64,000 bases of DNA from Rhizobium sp. SEMIA4064 (GCF_003025035.1 NZ_PYJN01000005.1:310001-374000), one strand, 5' to 3'; counted from the stretch's first letter, positions 50,875 to 61,423 are shown. Made by a program: numbers and translations. The notes: a model not told the origin generated them from the letters alone.

Positions 50875-51236
50875 AGAAAAAAGTGCTGACCGTGGATGAT
50901 TCACGGACCATTCGAAACATGCTTCTCGTCACCCTCAACAACGCCGGCTTCGAGACCATCCAGGCCGAAGACGGAGTCGAGGGTCTCGAGGTTTTGGAAG
51001 AAGCCAATCCCGACGTCATCGTCACGGACATCAACATGCCGCGCCTTGATGGCTTCGGCTTCATCGAGGGCGTGCGCCGCAACGACAAGTACCGGGCCAT
51101 CCCGATCCTGGTGCTGACGACCGAAAGCGACGCCGAAAAGAAGAACCGTGCCCGTCAGGCCGGTGCGACGGGCTGGATCGTCAAGCCCTTCGATCCCGCC
51201 AAACTGATCGATGCCATCGAGCGTGTAACCGCTTAA
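50871..51236 (+). CDS. cheY1: Chemotaxis response regulator CheY1
   Basis: 121-residue stand-alone receiver with the acidic pocket D9/D10 (TVDDS), phospho-acceptor D53 (VIVTDINMP), the switch Thr region VLTTES and K106 (IVKPF). In rhizobia, which lack CheZ, CheY1 acts as a phosphate sink draining phosphoryl groups back from CheY2 through CheA. Its start overlaps the cheS stop, and cheA follows after 15 bp. Confidence 0.94.
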   Translation: MKKKVLTVDDSRTIRNMLLVTLNNAGFETIQAEDGVEGLEVLEEANPDVIVTDINMPRLDGFGFIEGVRRNDKYRAIPILVLTTESDAEKKNRARQAGATGWIVKPFDPAKLIDAIERVTA

Positions 51237-51251
51237 ACAGGATCTGTTCCT

Positions 51252-53552
51252 ATGGATATGAACGAAATCAAAGAGATTTTCTTCCAGGAGTGCGAGGAGC
51301 AGCTCGCCGAACTGGAATCCGGTCTCCTGAAAATGAATGATGGCGACCGGGATCCGGAAACCGTCAACGCCGTCTTCCGTGCCGTTCATTCCATCAAGGG
51401 TGGGGCAGGGGCCTTCGGTCTGGATGACCTTGTCGCCTTTGCCCACGTCTTCGAGACGACGCTCGATTGTGTTCGATCCAACAAGCTGGAGCCGACCCAG
51501 GATGTCCTGAAGGTCATGCTCAAGGCCGCCGACGTTCTGGCGGACCTGACCAACGCCGCCCGCGATGGCGGCAGTGTCGATCAGGCCCGCAGCAGGGGCC
51601 TGGTCAAGGAACTGGAAGCTTTGGCCCACGGCGAATTGCCCTCGGCATCGGCAGCCGCCGAAGCCGCGCCGAAGCCGGCAAAGGCCGCTGCACTCGCCCC
51701 AGCTCCGACCCCCGTCAAAGCCGCGCCCGCTCCCACGGATGACAGCGGTTTTCAGCCGATCCCCTTCAGCTTCGACGATGATTTCGGTGGCGACGAAGCG
51801 TCTGCGGGCATGCCGGAATACGAAGTCAGCTTCAAGCCGCGCTCCGATCTCTACGCCAAAGGCAACGACGCCACGCTGCTGCTGCGCGATCTCTCGCGCG
51901 TCGGCGAGATGAGCATCCATTGCAACACGGACGCCCTGCCGGGCCTCGATCAGCTTGATCCCGAAGGCGCCTACTTCAAGTGGACGATCTCGATCAAGAC
52001 GGACAAGGGTGAAGACGCCATCCGCACCGTCTTCGAATTTGCCGAATGGGATTGCGAGCTCGATATCCGGCTGGTCGAAGACGCCGCTGCTGGTACCGAT
52101 GAAGAATTGCCGATGGTCCCCGTGCCCTTCGATCTCTCCGTTCTCGACAGCGATGAGCCGGCTGTGGAAACCGCCGAAGCGCCGCAGCCGAAAAGCGATG
52201 CCGCCGCCGCCGTTGCAGCCGCCGAAACGGCAAGCAATGTCACGCAGCTTGCCTCTGCTGCAGCTCGTGTCGAAAAGAAGGAAGCAGCGGCAGCCGCCGC
52301 TGCTGCCGCTGCCAATGCTGCCGCGCAGAACAATGCCGCCGCCGCCGGTCAGACCATCCGCGTCGATCTCGACCGTGTCGACCGTCTGATCAACCTCGTC
52401 GGCGAGCTTGTCATCAACCAGGCGATGCTGTCGCAGAGCGTCATCGAGAATGACAACAATGGCGCATCCTCGATCAACATGGGCCTCGAAGAGCTGCAGC
52501 AGCTCACCCGCGAGATCCAGGACAGCGTCATGGCGATCCGCGCGCAGCCGGTGAAGCCGGTCTTCCAGCGCATGTCGCGTATCGTCCGTGAAATCGCCGA
52601 CATGACCGGCAAGTCGATCCGCCTGATCACCGAGGGTGAAAACACCGAAGTCGACAAGACGGTCATCGATAAGCTGGCCGAGCCGCTCACCCACATGATC
52701 CGCAACGCCGTCGACCACGGTGTCGAAACCCCGGAAAAGCGCACGGCGCTCGGCAAGAACCCGGAAGGCACGGTTCGCCTGACGGCAAAGCACCGGTCCG
52801 GCCGCATCCTGATCGAACTCGCCGACGACGGCGCCGGCATCAACCGCGAGAAGGTGCGTCAGAAGGCGATCGACAACGATCTCATCCCTGCCGATGCCAA
52901 CCTCTCGGACGAGGAGATCGACAACCTGATCTTCCTGCCGGGCTTCTCGACGGCCGATAAGATCTCCGACATTTCCGGCCGCGGCGTCGGCATGGACGTC
53001 GTCAAGCGCTCGATCCAGGCGCTCGGTGGCCGCATCAATATCAGCTCCAAGCCGGGACATGGCTCGGTCTTCACCATGAGCCTGCCGCTGACGCTGGCCG
53101 TCCTCGACGGCATGGTGGTGACGGTGGCCGGCCAGACGCTGGTCGTGCCACTCACCGCCATCGTCGAGACCCTGCAGCCGGAAGCCGCCGCGATCCATTC
53201 CTTCGGCGCCAACCACCGCCTGATCTCGATCCGCAACAGCTTCTGCCCGCTGGTCGATGTCGGCCGCATCCTGAACTTCCGCGCCACGCAGGCCAATCCG
53301 GTCGACGGTGTCGCGCTGCTTGTGGAATCGGAAGGCGGCGGCCAGCGCGCTCTGATGGTCGATGCCATCCAGGGCCAGCGCCAGGTCGTCATCAAGAGCC
53401 TCGAAGCGAACTACACGCATGTGCCCGGCATCGCCGCTGCGACCATCCTTGGCGATGGGCGCGTCGCTCTCATCCTCGACGTTGATGCTGTAGTCGGCGC
53501 CTCCCGCGGGCAGTCGCTGAAGGCCGAGATGTCGTACGCAGCAGCGGGTTAG
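51252..53552 (+). CDS. cheA: Chemotaxis histidine kinase CheA
   Basis: 766 residues. The P1 Hpt domain has phospho-accepting His46 in [17 protein letters not shown]2-like region is flanked by long Ala/Pro and Ala/Glu linkers, the second being an unusually Ala-rich stretch around residues 345-365. The P3 dimerisation helices follow, then the P4 kinase with [15 protein letters not shown] (N box), [10 protein letters not shown] (G1) and [14 protein letters not shown] (G2), and a C-terminal CheW-like P5 domain. It autophosphorylates in response to receptors and phosphorylates CheY1, CheY2 and CheB. Confidence 0.97.
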   Translation: MDMNEIKEIFFQECEEQLAELESGLLKMNDGDRDPETVNAVFRAVHSIKGGAGAFGLDDLVAFAHVFETTLDCVRSNKLEPTQDVLKVMLKAADVLADLTNAARDGGSVDQARSRGLVKELEALAHGELPSASAAAEAAPKPAKAAALAPAPTPVKAAPAPTDDSGFQPIPFSFDDDFGGDEASAGMPEYEVSFKPRSDLYAKGNDATLLLRDLSRVGEMSIHCNTDALPGLDQLDPEGAYFKWTISIKTDKGEDAIRTVFEFAEWDCELDIRLVEDAAAGTDEELPMVPVPFDLSVLDSDEPAVETAEAPQPKSDAAAAVAAAETASNVTQLASAAARVEKKEAAAAAAAAAANAAAQNNAAAAGQTIRVDLDRVDRLINLVGELVINQAMLSQSVIENDNNGASSINMGLEELQQLTREIQDSVMAIRAQPVKPVFQRMSRIVREIADMTGKSIRLITEGENTEVDKTVIDKLAEPLTHMIRNAVDHGVETPEKRTALGKNPEGTVRLTAKHRSGRILIELADDGAGINREKVRQKAIDNDLIPADANLSDEEIDNLIFLPGFSTADKISDISGRGVGMDVVKRSIQALGGRINISSKPGHGSVFTMSLPLTLAVLDGMVVTVAGQTLVVPLTAIVETLQPEAAAIHSFGANHRLISIRNSFCPLVDVGRILNFRATQANPVDGVALLVESEGGGQRALMVDAIQGQRQVVIKSLEANYTHVPGIAAATILGDGRVALILDVDAVVGASRGQSLKAEMSYAAAG

Positions 53553-53556
53553 GCCT

Positions 53557-54024
53557 ATGTCATACGCCGTCAAGAACATGACCCAGGGTGCCCGTGAGCT
53601 GATCGCCTTCCGCATCGGCGATCAGGAATTCTGCGTCGATATCATGTCGGTTCGTGAAATCCGCGGCTGGACGCCGGCGACGGCCATGCCGCATTCGCCG
53701 GCCCATGTCCTTGGCATTATCAACCTGCGCGGCGCCGTCTTGCCGATCGTCGATCTCTCGGCCCGCCTCGGCATGAAGCGCGCCGAGCCGACCGCACGCC
53801 ATGTGATTATCGTGGCGCAGGTCAAGCGCAAGGTCGTCGGCCTGCTGGTCGACGCCGTGTCCGATATTCTGACGGTGACCGACGACAATATTCAGCCGAC
53901 GCCGGAAATTTCTTCCGACTATGAGCGGCAGTTTGCACGCGGCATTCTGGCGATCGACCGCCGTATGATCTGCCTTATCGAACTCGAAACACTGTTCCCG
54001 GACAGCGAAAGCGAAGCTGCATGA
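53557..54024 (+). CDS. cheW: Chemotaxis coupling protein CheW
   Basis: 155-residue SH3-like adaptor linking receptors to CheA. It has [59 protein letters not shown], the standard CheW core, then [15 protein letters not shown]. Four bases separate it from cheA, and its stop overlaps the cheR start (ATGA). Confidence 0.96.
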   Translation: MSYAVKNMTQGARELIAFRIGDQEFCVDIMSVREIRGWTPATAMPHSPAHVLGIINLRGAVLPIVDLSARLGMKRAEPTARHVIIVAQVKRKVVGLLVDAVSDILTVTDDNIQPTPEISSDYERQFARGILAIDRRMICLIELETLFPDSESEAA

Positions 54025-54929
54025 GTATGATGGGAGCAACAGATTTCAGGGCTTCCCCGGACGAGGTGCTGGCCAGCGGCGAATATCCGCTAACGCGGCG
54101 CGATCTTTCCGAAATTGCCGCCATGATCTATTCGGACGCCGGAATTTCTCTCAACGAGACCAAAGCCTCGCTGGTCTATTCGCGGCTGTCGAAGCATATC
54201 CGCGCACTGGGCCTGCCGGGCTTTCGCGATTATTGCGTGCTGGTCGCCTCGCCGGCGGGGGCAGCGGCACGGCGCGAGATGCTGTCGCATCTGACGACGA
54301 ATTTCACCCGCTTCTTCCGCGAGAATCATCATTTCGATCATCTGCGCGACGAGGTTCTCCCCGGCCTTCTGGCCCGCGCCAAAAGCGGTGGTCGCGTTCG
54401 CATCTGGTCGGCAGCCTGTTCCGACGGGCAGGAGCCCTATTCCATAGCGCTCACAGTTCTGTCGCTGTTGCCGAACGCCGCCGATTTCGATTTTAAGATT
54501 CTGGCGACCGATATCGATCCGAAGATCCTCGGCCTTGCCCGTGCGGGCGCCTATGACGAGACGTCGCTCGAAACGGTTTCGCCCGTCATGCGCAAGCAAT
54601 GGTTCCAGGAAGTCAACATCCAGGGCCGCCGCAAGTTCCAGATCGACGATCGCGTCAAGCGGCTGATCACCTTCAACGAGCTGAACCTGATGGCACAATG
54701 GCCGTTCAAGGGCATGTTCGATGTTATCTTCTGCCGCAACGTCGTCATCTATTTCGACGAACCGACGCAGACGAAGATCTGGTCGCGCTTCGCCGGCCTG
54801 CTGCCGGAGAACGGCCACCTCTACATCGGCCATTCCGAGCGCGTGTCGGGTGAAGCCAAGCACATCTTCGACAATATCGGCATCACCACCTACCGCCGTC
54901 TTGCCAATTCAAACGGGAGGAAAGCATGA
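54021..54929 (+). CDS. cheR: Chemoreceptor methyltransferase CheR
   Basis: 302 residues. The N-terminal helical domain includes [27 protein letters not shown], and the SAM-binding domain has [37 protein letters not shown] and the catalytic-fold segment [18 protein letters not shown]. It methylates glutamates of chemoreceptors for adaptation. It is translationally coupled on both sides to cheW and cheB through ATGA overlaps. Confidence 0.96.
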   Translation: MSMMGATDFRASPDEVLASGEYPLTRRDLSEIAAMIYSDAGISLNETKASLVYSRLSKHIRALGLPGFRDYCVLVASPAGAAARREMLSHLTTNFTRFFRENHHFDHLRDEVLPGLLARAKSGGRVRIWSAACSDGQEPYSIALTVLSLLPNAADFDFKILATDIDPKILGLARAGAYDETSLETVSPVMRKQWFQEVNIQGRRKFQIDDRVKRLITFNELNLMAQWPFKGMFDVIFCRNVVIYFDEPTQTKIWSRFAGLLPENGHLYIGHSERVSGEAKHIFDNIGITTYRRLANSNGRKA

Positions 54930-55969
54930 GCGCCCCCGCCCGTGTTCTTGTCGTTGACGACTCTGCCACGATGCGTGGCCTGATCACCGCTGTTCTGCGC
55001 TCCGATCCGGAGGTCGATGTCATCGGCCAGGCCGGCGATGCAATGGAAGCGCGTGCGGCGATCAAGGCGCTCAATCCCGATGTCGTGACGCTCGATATCG
55101 AGATGCCGAACATGAACGGCCTCGATTTTCTCGAAAAGATCATGACGCTGCGGCCCATGCCGGTCATCATGGTCTCGACCATGACGCATCGTGGTGCCGA
55201 GGCGACCCTAGCAGCCCTTGAAATCGGCGCGTTCGATTGCGTCGGCAAGCCTGCTCCGGGCGAGCCGCGTCCTTTCGGCGATCTGGCGGAAAAGGTGAAG
55301 GCGGCCGCTCGTTCGCAGCGGCAATATAGCAAGCCCGCCGCCGAGCATGCTCCGCCCCCAGCGGTCGCGGATTTCCGCGTCGGTCGCAAGATCGTTGCGA
55401 TTGGTTCGTCCACCGGCGGCGTCGAAGCACTGATCGCGGTCCTGCAGAAATTCCCGGCCAATTGCCCGCCGACGGTCATTACCCAACACATGCCGCCAAC
55501 CTTTACCCGAAGCTTTGCTGAACGGCTCAACCGCCTCTGCGCACCCGTGGTGCAGGAGGCGACCGATGGCGCGCGGCTGGAAATCGGCAAGATCTACCTG
55601 GCGCCCGGCGGCGATCGACACTTGCAGGTCGCCAACGCATCGGCGCCCCATTGCCGCTTGGTCGATCGCGGGCCTGTCAACGGCCATCGTCCTTCTGTCG
55701 ATGTGCTCTTCGATTCGGTCGCCGAGCTCGCCGGCCGCAACGCGGTCGGCGTGATCCTGACTGGCATGGGACGCGATGGCGCCGCCGGTCTTCTCAAGAT
55801 GCGCCATGCCGGCGCTCGCACGATCGGCCAGAACGAAAAGACCTGCGTGGTCTACGGAATGCCGAGGGTCGCGTTCGAACTCGGTGCAGTCGAACAGCAG
55901 GTTCCGCTGAACGCCATTGGCGAGGAAATATTGAAAGTAACAGCCGCCCGTAAGGAAGGAAGCGAATAA
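54926..55969 (+). CDS. cheB: Chemotaxis methylesterase/deamidase CheB
   Basis: 347 residues. The N-terminal receiver has phospho-acceptor D57 ([12 protein letters not shown]). After a Pro/Ala linker, the methylesterase domain has catalytic Ser162 ([11 protein letters not shown]), His188 (ITQHMPPTF) and Asp284 ([11 protein letters not shown]). It removes receptor methyl groups when phosphorylated by CheA, opposing CheR. It overlaps cheR by 4 bp and cheY2 by 1 bp (TAATG). Confidence 0.96.
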   Translation: MSAPARVLVVDDSATMRGLITAVLRSDPEVDVIGQAGDAMEARAAIKALNPDVVTLDIEMPNMNGLDFLEKIMTLRPMPVIMVSTMTHRGAEATLAALEIGAFDCVGKPAPGEPRPFGDLAEKVKAAARSQRQYSKPAAEHAPPPAVADFRVGRKIVAIGSSTGGVEALIAVLQKFPANCPPTVITQHMPPTFTRSFAERLNRLCAPVVQEATDGARLEIGKIYLAPGGDRHLQVANASAPHCRLVDRGPVNGHRPSVDVLFDSVAELAGRNAVGVILTGMGRDGAAGLLKMRHAGARTIGQNEKTCVVYGMPRVAFELGAVEQQVPLNAIGEEILKVTAARKEGSE

Positions 55970-56358
55970 TGTCTATAGCGGAGAAGATCAAAGTTCTGAT
56001 CGTCGACGACCAGGTCACCAGCCGTCTGTTGTTGAGCGATGCGCTGACGCAACTGGGCTTCAAGCAAATTACCTCTGCCGGTGACGGCGAGCAGGGCATG
56101 AAGATCATGGAGCAGCAGCCGCATCATCTGGTGATCTCCGACTTCAACATGCCGAAGATGGATGGTCTCGGCCTGCTGCAGGCCGTGCGCACCAATCCAA
56201 CGACGAAGAAAGCGGCCTTCATCATCCTCACGGCGCAGGGCGACCGTGCGCTGGTGCAGAAGGCCGCCCAGCTCGGCGCCAACAACGTTCTCGCCAAGCC
56301 CTTCACCATTGAAAAGATGAAAGCGGCTATCGAGGCCGTGTTCGGAGCATTGAAATGA
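55969..56358 (+). CDS. cheY2: Chemotaxis response regulator CheY2
   Basis: 129-residue receiver with the acidic pair in LIVDDQ, phospho-acceptor D58 ([13 protein letters not shown]), the switch Thr in IILTAQ and K110 (VLAKPF). In Sinorhizobium CheY2-P is the regulator that slows flagellar rotation. It is coupled to cheB and cheD by overlapping stop/start codons. Confidence 0.94.
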   Translation: MSIAEKIKVLIVDDQVTSRLLLSDALTQLGFKQITSAGDGEQGMKIMEQQPHHLVISDFNMPKMDGLGLLQAVRTNPTTKKAAFIILTAQGDRALVQKAAQLGANNVLAKPFTIEKMKAAIEAVFGALK

Positions 56359-56909
56359 TCGTTGAGGGTGCTGCCCGTCGCGTGCACATCATTCAGGGCG
56401 AGTACAAGGTCATCAACGATCCGGACGTGGTGCTGTCGACCATTCTCGGCTCGTGTGTGGCGGCGTGCTTGCGTGATCCGATCGCGGGCGTCGGCGGCAT
56501 GAACCATTTCCTGCTGCCGGGAACGGCCGCTTCGCCGACGAGTGGTGGCGACGCGACGCGTTACGGCGTGCATCTGATGGAGCTTCTGATCAACGGTCTC
56601 CTGAAGCAGGGCGCGCGTCGTGACCGGCTGGAAGCCAAGGTCTTTGGCGGTGCGAAGACGATTGCCACTTTCTCTAATGTCGGCGAACAGAATGCCGCCT
56701 TCGCCATGCAGTTCCTGAGGGACGAAGGCATTCCGGTGGTTGGCTCCAGCACAGGCGGCGAGCATGGACGCAAGATCGAATATTGGCCGATCTCCGGCCG
56801 TGCCCGGCAATACCCGTTGACCGGCGCCGAAACGCAGAAGACCGTGGCTCTGGAACAGCGCCCCGTTGCAGCCCCGAAGCCGGTCGACAACACGATCGAA
56901 TTTTTCTGA
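56355..56909 (+). CDS. cheD: Chemoreceptor glutamine deamidase CheD
   Basis: 184 residues with catalytic Cys34 in [15 protein letters not shown] and His51 in GMNHFLLPG, the CheD Cys-His deamidase arrangement, plus [11 protein letters not shown]. It deamidates receptor glutamines and may interact with CheY-P. The first codons overlap the cheY2 stop. The C-terminal tail [10 protein letters not shown] is extended and poorly conserved-looking. Confidence 0.95.
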   Translation: MIVEGAARRVHIIQGEYKVINDPDVVLSTILGSCVAACLRDPIAGVGGMNHFLLPGTAASPTSGGDATRYGVHLMELLINGLLKQGARRDRLEAKVFGGAKTIATFSNVGEQNAAFAMQFLRDEGIPVVGSSTGGEHGRKIEYWPISGRARQYPLTGAETQKTVALEQRPVAAPKPVDNTIEFF

Positions 56910-56926
56910 TCAACGAGGACTACCTG

Positions 56927-57316
56927 ATGACCACGATCCCGCGTGCCGAAGTATCCGACATGCAGGAGGCGCTCCCCGCCATCCTCATGCGCATCGTCTC
57001 GGAATTGCACGATGTCGCCTATCTGATCGAACGCATCGAACCGCAACTGCTCGATCTCGGCGGCGTCAACGTGCTGGATTCGCCAGACTCGATGAAGGTC
57101 ATGCAGGGCATCGATCTCGCTGTGCAGAAGACGCGGGGCATTGCCGAGTTCATCGACACCATCACCGGCGGCATGCCGGAGGGCTGGATGGTCGATGTTG
57201 CTACCGCGCTGAGCCTGGTCAAGCTCGCCGAAATGCAGAAGGCTCTCGGCGGCGCCGGTCGCCACGGACATTCGCAACCCTTGGCCAAGGCCGCCGGCGA
57301 CTTCGATTTCTTCTGA
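56927..57316 (+). CDS. cheT: Chemotaxis protein CheT (CheZ-like motif)
   Basis: 129 residues, predicted helical: a long first helix (SDMQEALPAILMRIVSELHDVAYLIERIEPQLLDL) and a second containing D63-L-A-V-Q67 (MQGIDLAVQKTRGIAEFID), which fits the DxxxQ phosphatase motif of CheZ. It ends in an extended tail with a hydrophobic DFDFF terminus, reminiscent of the CheY-binding tail of CheZ. The gene corresponds by position to the tenth gene of the Sinorhizobium che operon. It starts 17 bp after cheD and precedes fliF by 166 bp of AT-rich sequence. Confidence 0.88.
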   Translation: MTTIPRAEVSDMQEALPAILMRIVSELHDVAYLIERIEPQLLDLGGVNVLDSPDSMKVMQGIDLAVQKTRGIAEFIDTITGGMPEGWMVDVATALSLVKLAEMQKALGGAGRHGHSQPLAKAAGDFDFF

Positions 57317-57482
57317 TCGGAAGCGCCGCGCCTGATATTGTTTTTCCTATATTATCTCGGATAAATTTTTAGACGTTTTCATTTTTTCCGGCCCGGACGA
57401 AACGCTCGCACAAGTTTCGATTTCTATCTTCGCTGCAGGGCACAAAGCCATCAAGGTCTTTGACGAATCGTGCGAGAACAGA

Positions 57483-59162
57483 ATGAATCTGTTAAATCAA
57501 TTAGTTCCCTTGTTCAGGAATCTGCAGAACCTGGGGAGGACACGCCTGCTGATCATGGCGGGCGTCGGCGTCGTTTCCATGGCGCTGATTCTGTTTGCAG
57601 CCCTCTACGTCAATAAACCCGCCCAGGAAACGCTCTATGTGGGCCTGGACGCGACCGATCTGAACCAGATCAGCATCGCGCTTGCCGAAGCCAATATCGG
57701 TTTCCAGGTGGGCACGGACGGCACCAGCTTGACCGTGCCGGCTGGCATGACCGGCAAGGCGCGTTTGCTTCTCGCCGAGCGCGGCCTGCCGAACAGCACC
57801 AATGCCGGCTATGAACTCTTCGACAATGTCGGCTCTCTCGGCCTGACCTCCTTCATGCAGGAAGTGACCCGCGTCCGTGCGCTCGAAGGCGAAATCTCCC
57901 GCACGATCACCTCGATCACGGGCATTAGCGCAGCACGCGTCCACATCGTCATGCAGGATGTCGGCAACTTCCGTAAGGCGGACCAGAAGCCGACGGCTTC
58001 CGTCATGATCCGAGCGAACGCCGAATCGGCGCGCAAGTCGGCCCAGGCCATCCGCCATCTCGTTGCCTCTGCCGTTCCCGGCCTTGAGGTCGACGACGTC
58101 ACGATTCTCGATTCCACCGGCCAATTGCTCGCCTCTGGCGACGATCCGAGCAATGGCGCGCTGAACCGCAATCTCGGCATCGTGCAGAACGTCCAGGACG
58201 AGGTCGAATCGAATATCAACAAGGCGCTCGCTCCCTTCCTCGGCATGGACAATTTCCGCTCCAGCGTGACGGCGCAGCTCAATACCGACAGCCAGCAGGT
58301 GCAGGAAACTACCTACGATCCGGAATCGAAGGTCGAGCGCTCGGTCCGTACCACCAAGGAAGCGCAGAAGTCGCAGCAGCGCCAGTCGGATACGGCGGCA
58401 ACCGTCGAGCAGAACATTCCGCAGGCTGCGCCGCAGTCCGGCGGCAGCGGGCCGACATCGAACGACCAGTCCGACAAGCGCGAAGAACAGACCAACTACG
58501 AAATCAACAGCAAGACGACGGCGACGACCCGCAACAGCTACAGGGTTGAGAAACTCTCGGTGGCCGTTGTGGTCAACAAGGGTCGCATCGCCCAGATGGT
58601 CGGTCAGCCGGCCGATCAGGCGAAGGTCGACGCCTATATCGCCGAGATGCAGAAGATTGTCACGACCGCCGCCGGCGTGGACACTGGCCGTGGCGACGTG
58701 GTGACCGTCAATGCGATGGACTTCCTCGACAACCAGTTGCTCGATGACACATCCTCGAGCTTCGACATCATGGGCATGCTGAGCCGCAATATGGCCGGCA
58801 TCATCAACTCGGCTGCCTTCGTCGCGGTTGCCTTCCTCATCGTCTGGATGGGCTTCCGTCCGCTGATCCGCTCGCTCGGCGGCGGTGTGGCTGGCGCGGC
58901 TCTGCCGGAAGCGGCGGGCCTGGAACTGCCGGATTTCGCTCCTGCGGTCGGCGGACCGGGTGCCGCGCTGATGGACGGCTTCGGCTCGGACTTCGGCTTC
59001 GACAGCACCGACGATCTGCTGACGATGGGCGAAGACGGCGGCACCTTCAATCGCCGCGTCAAGGAAGGGCCGGAACGCCGCCTCTCGCGCATGGTGGAAA
59101 TCAGCGAGGAACGCGCCGCCAAGATCCTCAGAAAATGGGCAGTCGACAACGCCGCCGCCTGA
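57483..59162 (+). CDS. fliF: Flagellar MS-ring protein FliF
   Basis: 559 residues. An N-terminal helix (IMAGVGVVSMALILFAALYV) is followed by ring-building domains with the FliF/YscJ signature region (SLGLTSFMQEVTRVRALEGEISRTITSITGISAARVHIV), a hydrophilic Gln/Ser-rich periplasmic insert around residues 290-340, a second helix (SAAFVAVAFLIVWMGF) and the cytoplasmic C-terminus (VEISEERAAKILRKWAVDNAAA) that contacts FliG. It forms the MS ring, the base of the flagellum. It closes the che operon, ending at a strong terminator. Confidence 0.95.
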   Translation: MNLLNQLVPLFRNLQNLGRTRLLIMAGVGVVSMALILFAALYVNKPAQETLYVGLDATDLNQISIALAEANIGFQVGTDGTSLTVPAGMTGKARLLLAERGLPNSTNAGYELFDNVGSLGLTSFMQEVTRVRALEGEISRTITSITGISAARVHIVMQDVGNFRKADQKPTASVMIRANAESARKSAQAIRHLVASAVPGLEVDDVTILDSTGQLLASGDDPSNGALNRNLGIVQNVQDEVESNINKALAPFLGMDNFRSSVTAQLNTDSQQVQETTYDPESKVERSVRTTKEAQKSQQRQSDTAATVEQNIPQAAPQSGGSGPTSNDQSDKREEQTNYEINSKTTATTRNSYRVEKLSVAVVVNKGRIAQMVGQPADQAKVDAYIAEMQKIVTTAAGVDTGRGDVVTVNAMDFLDNQLLDDTSSSFDIMGMLSRNMAGIINSAAFVAVAFLIVWMGFRPLIRSLGGGVAGAALPEAAGLELPDFAPAVGGPGAALMDGFGSDFGFDSTDDLLTMGEDGGTFNRRVKEGPERRLSRMVEISEERAAKILRKWAVDNAAA

Positions 59163-59167
59163 TAGAA

Positions 59168-59194
59168 AGACCGGGAGACGCTCCCGGTCTTTTC
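59168..59194 (+). terminator. Intrinsic terminator after fliF
   Basis: Perfect 11-bp stem AAGACCGGGAG / CTCCCGGTCTT with an ACG loop, followed by TTTT, starting 6 bp after the fliF stop. It separates the che-fliF operon from visNR. Confidence 0.92.
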
Positions 59195-59702
59195 ACGTTA
59201 TCGGAAGAGTACAGCTTGATCGCATAAACTCTGGGTTTTGATAAATATCTGCTTCAATTCAGCATAACGAAATCGAGTGATGGGATGTGGTTGCAAGCTG
59301 TGGTCTGATCGGAAATTTCGTTGCTGGGTAGAAGGAATCGACTTACAATCATCATATCTATTCGTAGTTGCGTCGAAGCGACGCGAATCAGATCATAAAA
59401 TCCGTGTTTTGGTAAATTCAGACTATTTTGGAGATGCCGGTGCGCGGGGAAATCAGTCTATAGTCAGTTGATCATGATTTCAGCGATTCGCGCCAATGCG
59501 ATTTGCCGAAACCGAATTTATATATTAGCGCGCTTACTGCGCCGTGCGTCCGCAGGGACTCGTATGGATGCAGTAGCAAATTGAGTTGGCGCAGACGCCT
59601 TTTTGAAGATCGACGCTATCTTCGAGGTTTATGTGCCGGGTCCAGACCGAGCAATGCTCTCGTTGGCGTTTGAGCGCCTGACAGCGGCAGGAAATGCAAA
59701 AA
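59195..59702. other. AT-rich spacer upstream of visN
   Basis: 508 bp; the central part (59200-59540) is near 40% G+C, far below the surrounding genes. It probably carries the visNR promoter and regulatory sites. A 64-codon frame (59277-59471) has no ribosome-binding site and unusual composition and is not called as a gene. No clear hairpin or repeat was seen. Confidence 0.5.
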
Positions 59703-60440
59703 ATGGACATGCAGATATTGCAGGGGAGCAAGGGCGAGAAGGATATGCGATTGGCCGCGTCCGCCAATGCGATGTCGCGCGATCAGCTCATTCAGCAATT
59801 GAGCGCCATTGCCGGCCCGGCCTATCTCCAATCCGGCCTGCGTCTGCTCACCGACTATGTCGGCGCCTCCCATTATCTGCTGGCCCGCTGCGACCTGATC
59901 CAGGAGAGCGGCCTCGATTTCGTCGTGTCCTCCGATTGGCCTTTCGATCTTGTCCGGCGTCTTGCTTCCGAACTCACCAGCGGCTACGGCCGCACCGGCG
60001 AGCTTGAGAAATGCATGTCGCTGTTCCAGCCGAATTTTGCTTACCTGCCTGACGATGTTGAGTTGCCGGAAGGCGTCAGCCGCCAATATTGCTCGCTGAC
60101 CTTCAATGTGGGGCGCACACGCTTTTCGCTGATGCTGCTTGCCCGTGATGGCCTGCTGCTGTCGCCCGAGCGGCTGCGTGACGTGGGACTGCTGTCGGGT
60201 TACTTCGCGAGCTTCACGCGCTGCGCGGAGGGCAAGTCCGAGCGTGATTTCGATCTCACCGAGCGTGAGCTTGAATGCTTGTTCTGGATTGCAGAGGGCA
60301 AGACGAGCGACGAGATCGCCATGATCCTCGGCATCTCCAGAAACACCATCAACAACTATATCACCAGCGTCATGCGCAAGACCGCGACCAAGACGCGATC
60401 GGAAGCGATCGCCTTTGCTGTCAGAAACAACCTCGTTTGA
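59703..60440 (+). CDS. visN: LuxR-type motility master regulator VisN
   Basis: About 245 residues. The N-terminal ligand-binding-like domain (QLIQQLSAIAGPAYLQSGLRLLTDYVGASHYLLARCD) is followed by a C-terminal LuxR HTH (DLTERELECLFWIAEGKTSDEIAMILGISRNTINNYITSVMRKTATKTRSEAIAFAV). In Sinorhizobium VisN and VisR form a heterodimer that switches on rem and the flagellar cascade. The start is uncertain: ATG 59694, 59703 and 59745 are in frame; 59703 gives the best spacing from AGGA. visR follows after 11 bp. Confidence 0.92.
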   Translation: MDMQILQGSKGEKDMRLAASANAMSRDQLIQQLSAIAGPAYLQSGLRLLTDYVGASHYLLARCDLIQESGLDFVVSSDWPFDLVRRLASELTSGYGRTGELEKCMSLFQPNFAYLPDDVELPEGVSRQYCSLTFNVGRTRFSLMLLARDGLLLSPERLRDVGLLSGYFASFTRCAEGKSERDFDLTERELECLFWIAEGKTSDEIAMILGISRNTINNYITSVMRKTATKTRSEAIAFAVRNNLV

Positions 60441-60451
60441 AAGCCTATTGA

Positions 60452-61198
60452 ATGCGATATCAGCCGGTTAGGACGACGGACACGCCAAGCGAAGCAAGGC
60501 TCGGCCGTTCGCATCGGATATCGAGCCGGTCTGATCTCTTCCCGAAACTGGTGTCGATGCAGAAGTTGATCGACGCGCAGAATTTTGCGGTTTATCGCCT
60601 TAGCGGCTCCGGCCTGCCGAGCAAGCAGCGCCTGGTCTGTGAGTTGGAAAACTGGGGCTCGACCAACACCGTCGTCAATAAGGCCTTCGTCGAAGCCTAT
60701 GGGGAGGCGATGATCGAGCATATCGAAAAGTCGTTGCTGCCGCTGATGTGGAACGGCCGTGATAGCGACAGCACGGCCGAGACGCCCGACTTTGCCTCTT
60801 TCACGCAGCGTCTGAAGCCGCATCTCCTGCCCTTTGCCGGCGTCGCTTTTCCGGTGCGTCTGGGATCGGTTGGCAACGGCTATGTCGTGTTCGCCGCGAA
60901 ATTCATGGATCTCACGAGCGATATGATCGTCGAGCTGCATGGCCGTAGCTGCCAGATCATGATGGATCTCCTGTCACTGGACGAACGCCGATCGCCGGCC
61001 GCCGAAGCGCTGAGCGAGCGCGAGATCGCCTGTCTGCAGCTTGCCGGCGATGGCCGGATCAGTGAGGAAATAGCCGAAAAGCTGGGATTGTCGGTGCATA
61101 CCGTCAACGCCTATCTCGGTTCGGCGACGATCAAGCTCGACAGCGTCAACCGCATTCAGGCAATCGCGAAAGCCATCCGCTTCGGCTATATCAGCTAA
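60452..61198 (+). CDS. visR: LuxR-type motility master regulator VisR
   Basis: 248 residues with an N-terminal effector domain (DLFPKLVSMQKLIDAQNFAVYRLSG, VAFPVRLGSVGNGYVVFAAKFMDL) and a C-terminal LuxR HTH (ALSEREIACLQLAGDGRISEEIAEKLGLSVHTVNAYLGSATIKLDSVNRIQAIAKAI). Partner of VisN; both are needed to activate flagellar and chemotaxis genes in Sinorhizobium. No strong Shine-Dalgarno is seen, so translation may be coupled to visN. Confidence 0.92.
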   Translation: MRYQPVRTTDTPSEARLGRSHRISSRSDLFPKLVSMQKLIDAQNFAVYRLSGSGLPSKQRLVCELENWGSTNTVVNKAFVEAYGEAMIEHIEKSLLPLMWNGRDSDSTAETPDFASFTQRLKPHLLPFAGVAFPVRLGSVGNGYVVFAAKFMDLTSDMIVELHGRSCQIMMDLLSLDERRSPAAEALSEREIACLQLAGDGRISEEIAEKLGLSVHTVNAYLGSATIKLDSVNRIQAIAKAIRFGYIS

Positions 61199-61312
61199 GC
61201 CGGCGGGCGTTCACGGGGACGCATAAGGGCCGGTTCCGGTCTTTTGAATCCAAAGCATCTTATCCGCCGCCAGGTGATCCCATAACGGACAGGATCTTCC
61301 CTGGAATTTTGG

Positions 61313-61365
61313 AAAAGCAAAAAGATGGTGCGGTTCTGCGCCTCCTTGAAAGGCCGAACCGCACC
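61313..61365 (-). terminator. Minus-strand terminator of the fliG-flhB run
   Basis: Stem GGTGCGGTTC / GAACCGCACC (61327-61336 and 61356-61365), with a 19-nt loop holding its own small stem. On the minus strand it is followed by ATCTTTTTGCTTTT. It faces the visR end, so the flagellar run on the minus strand stops here. Confidence 0.8.
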
Positions 61366-61423
61366 AATGCTGAGCTACCTCAGCGGACATTCATCATGAA
61401 ATTTGGGATGGTTTGAGCCTTCT

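Noticed and set aside
50901..53615. A 904-codon minus-strand frame
   Set aside because: It is antisense to cheY1-cheA and shows Gly/Asp/Arg-rich composition without domains.
59277..59471. A 64-codon frame in the visN spacer
   Set aside because: No ribosome-binding site, Cys/Trp/Arg-rich odd composition and an AT-rich context; not distinguishable from chance.
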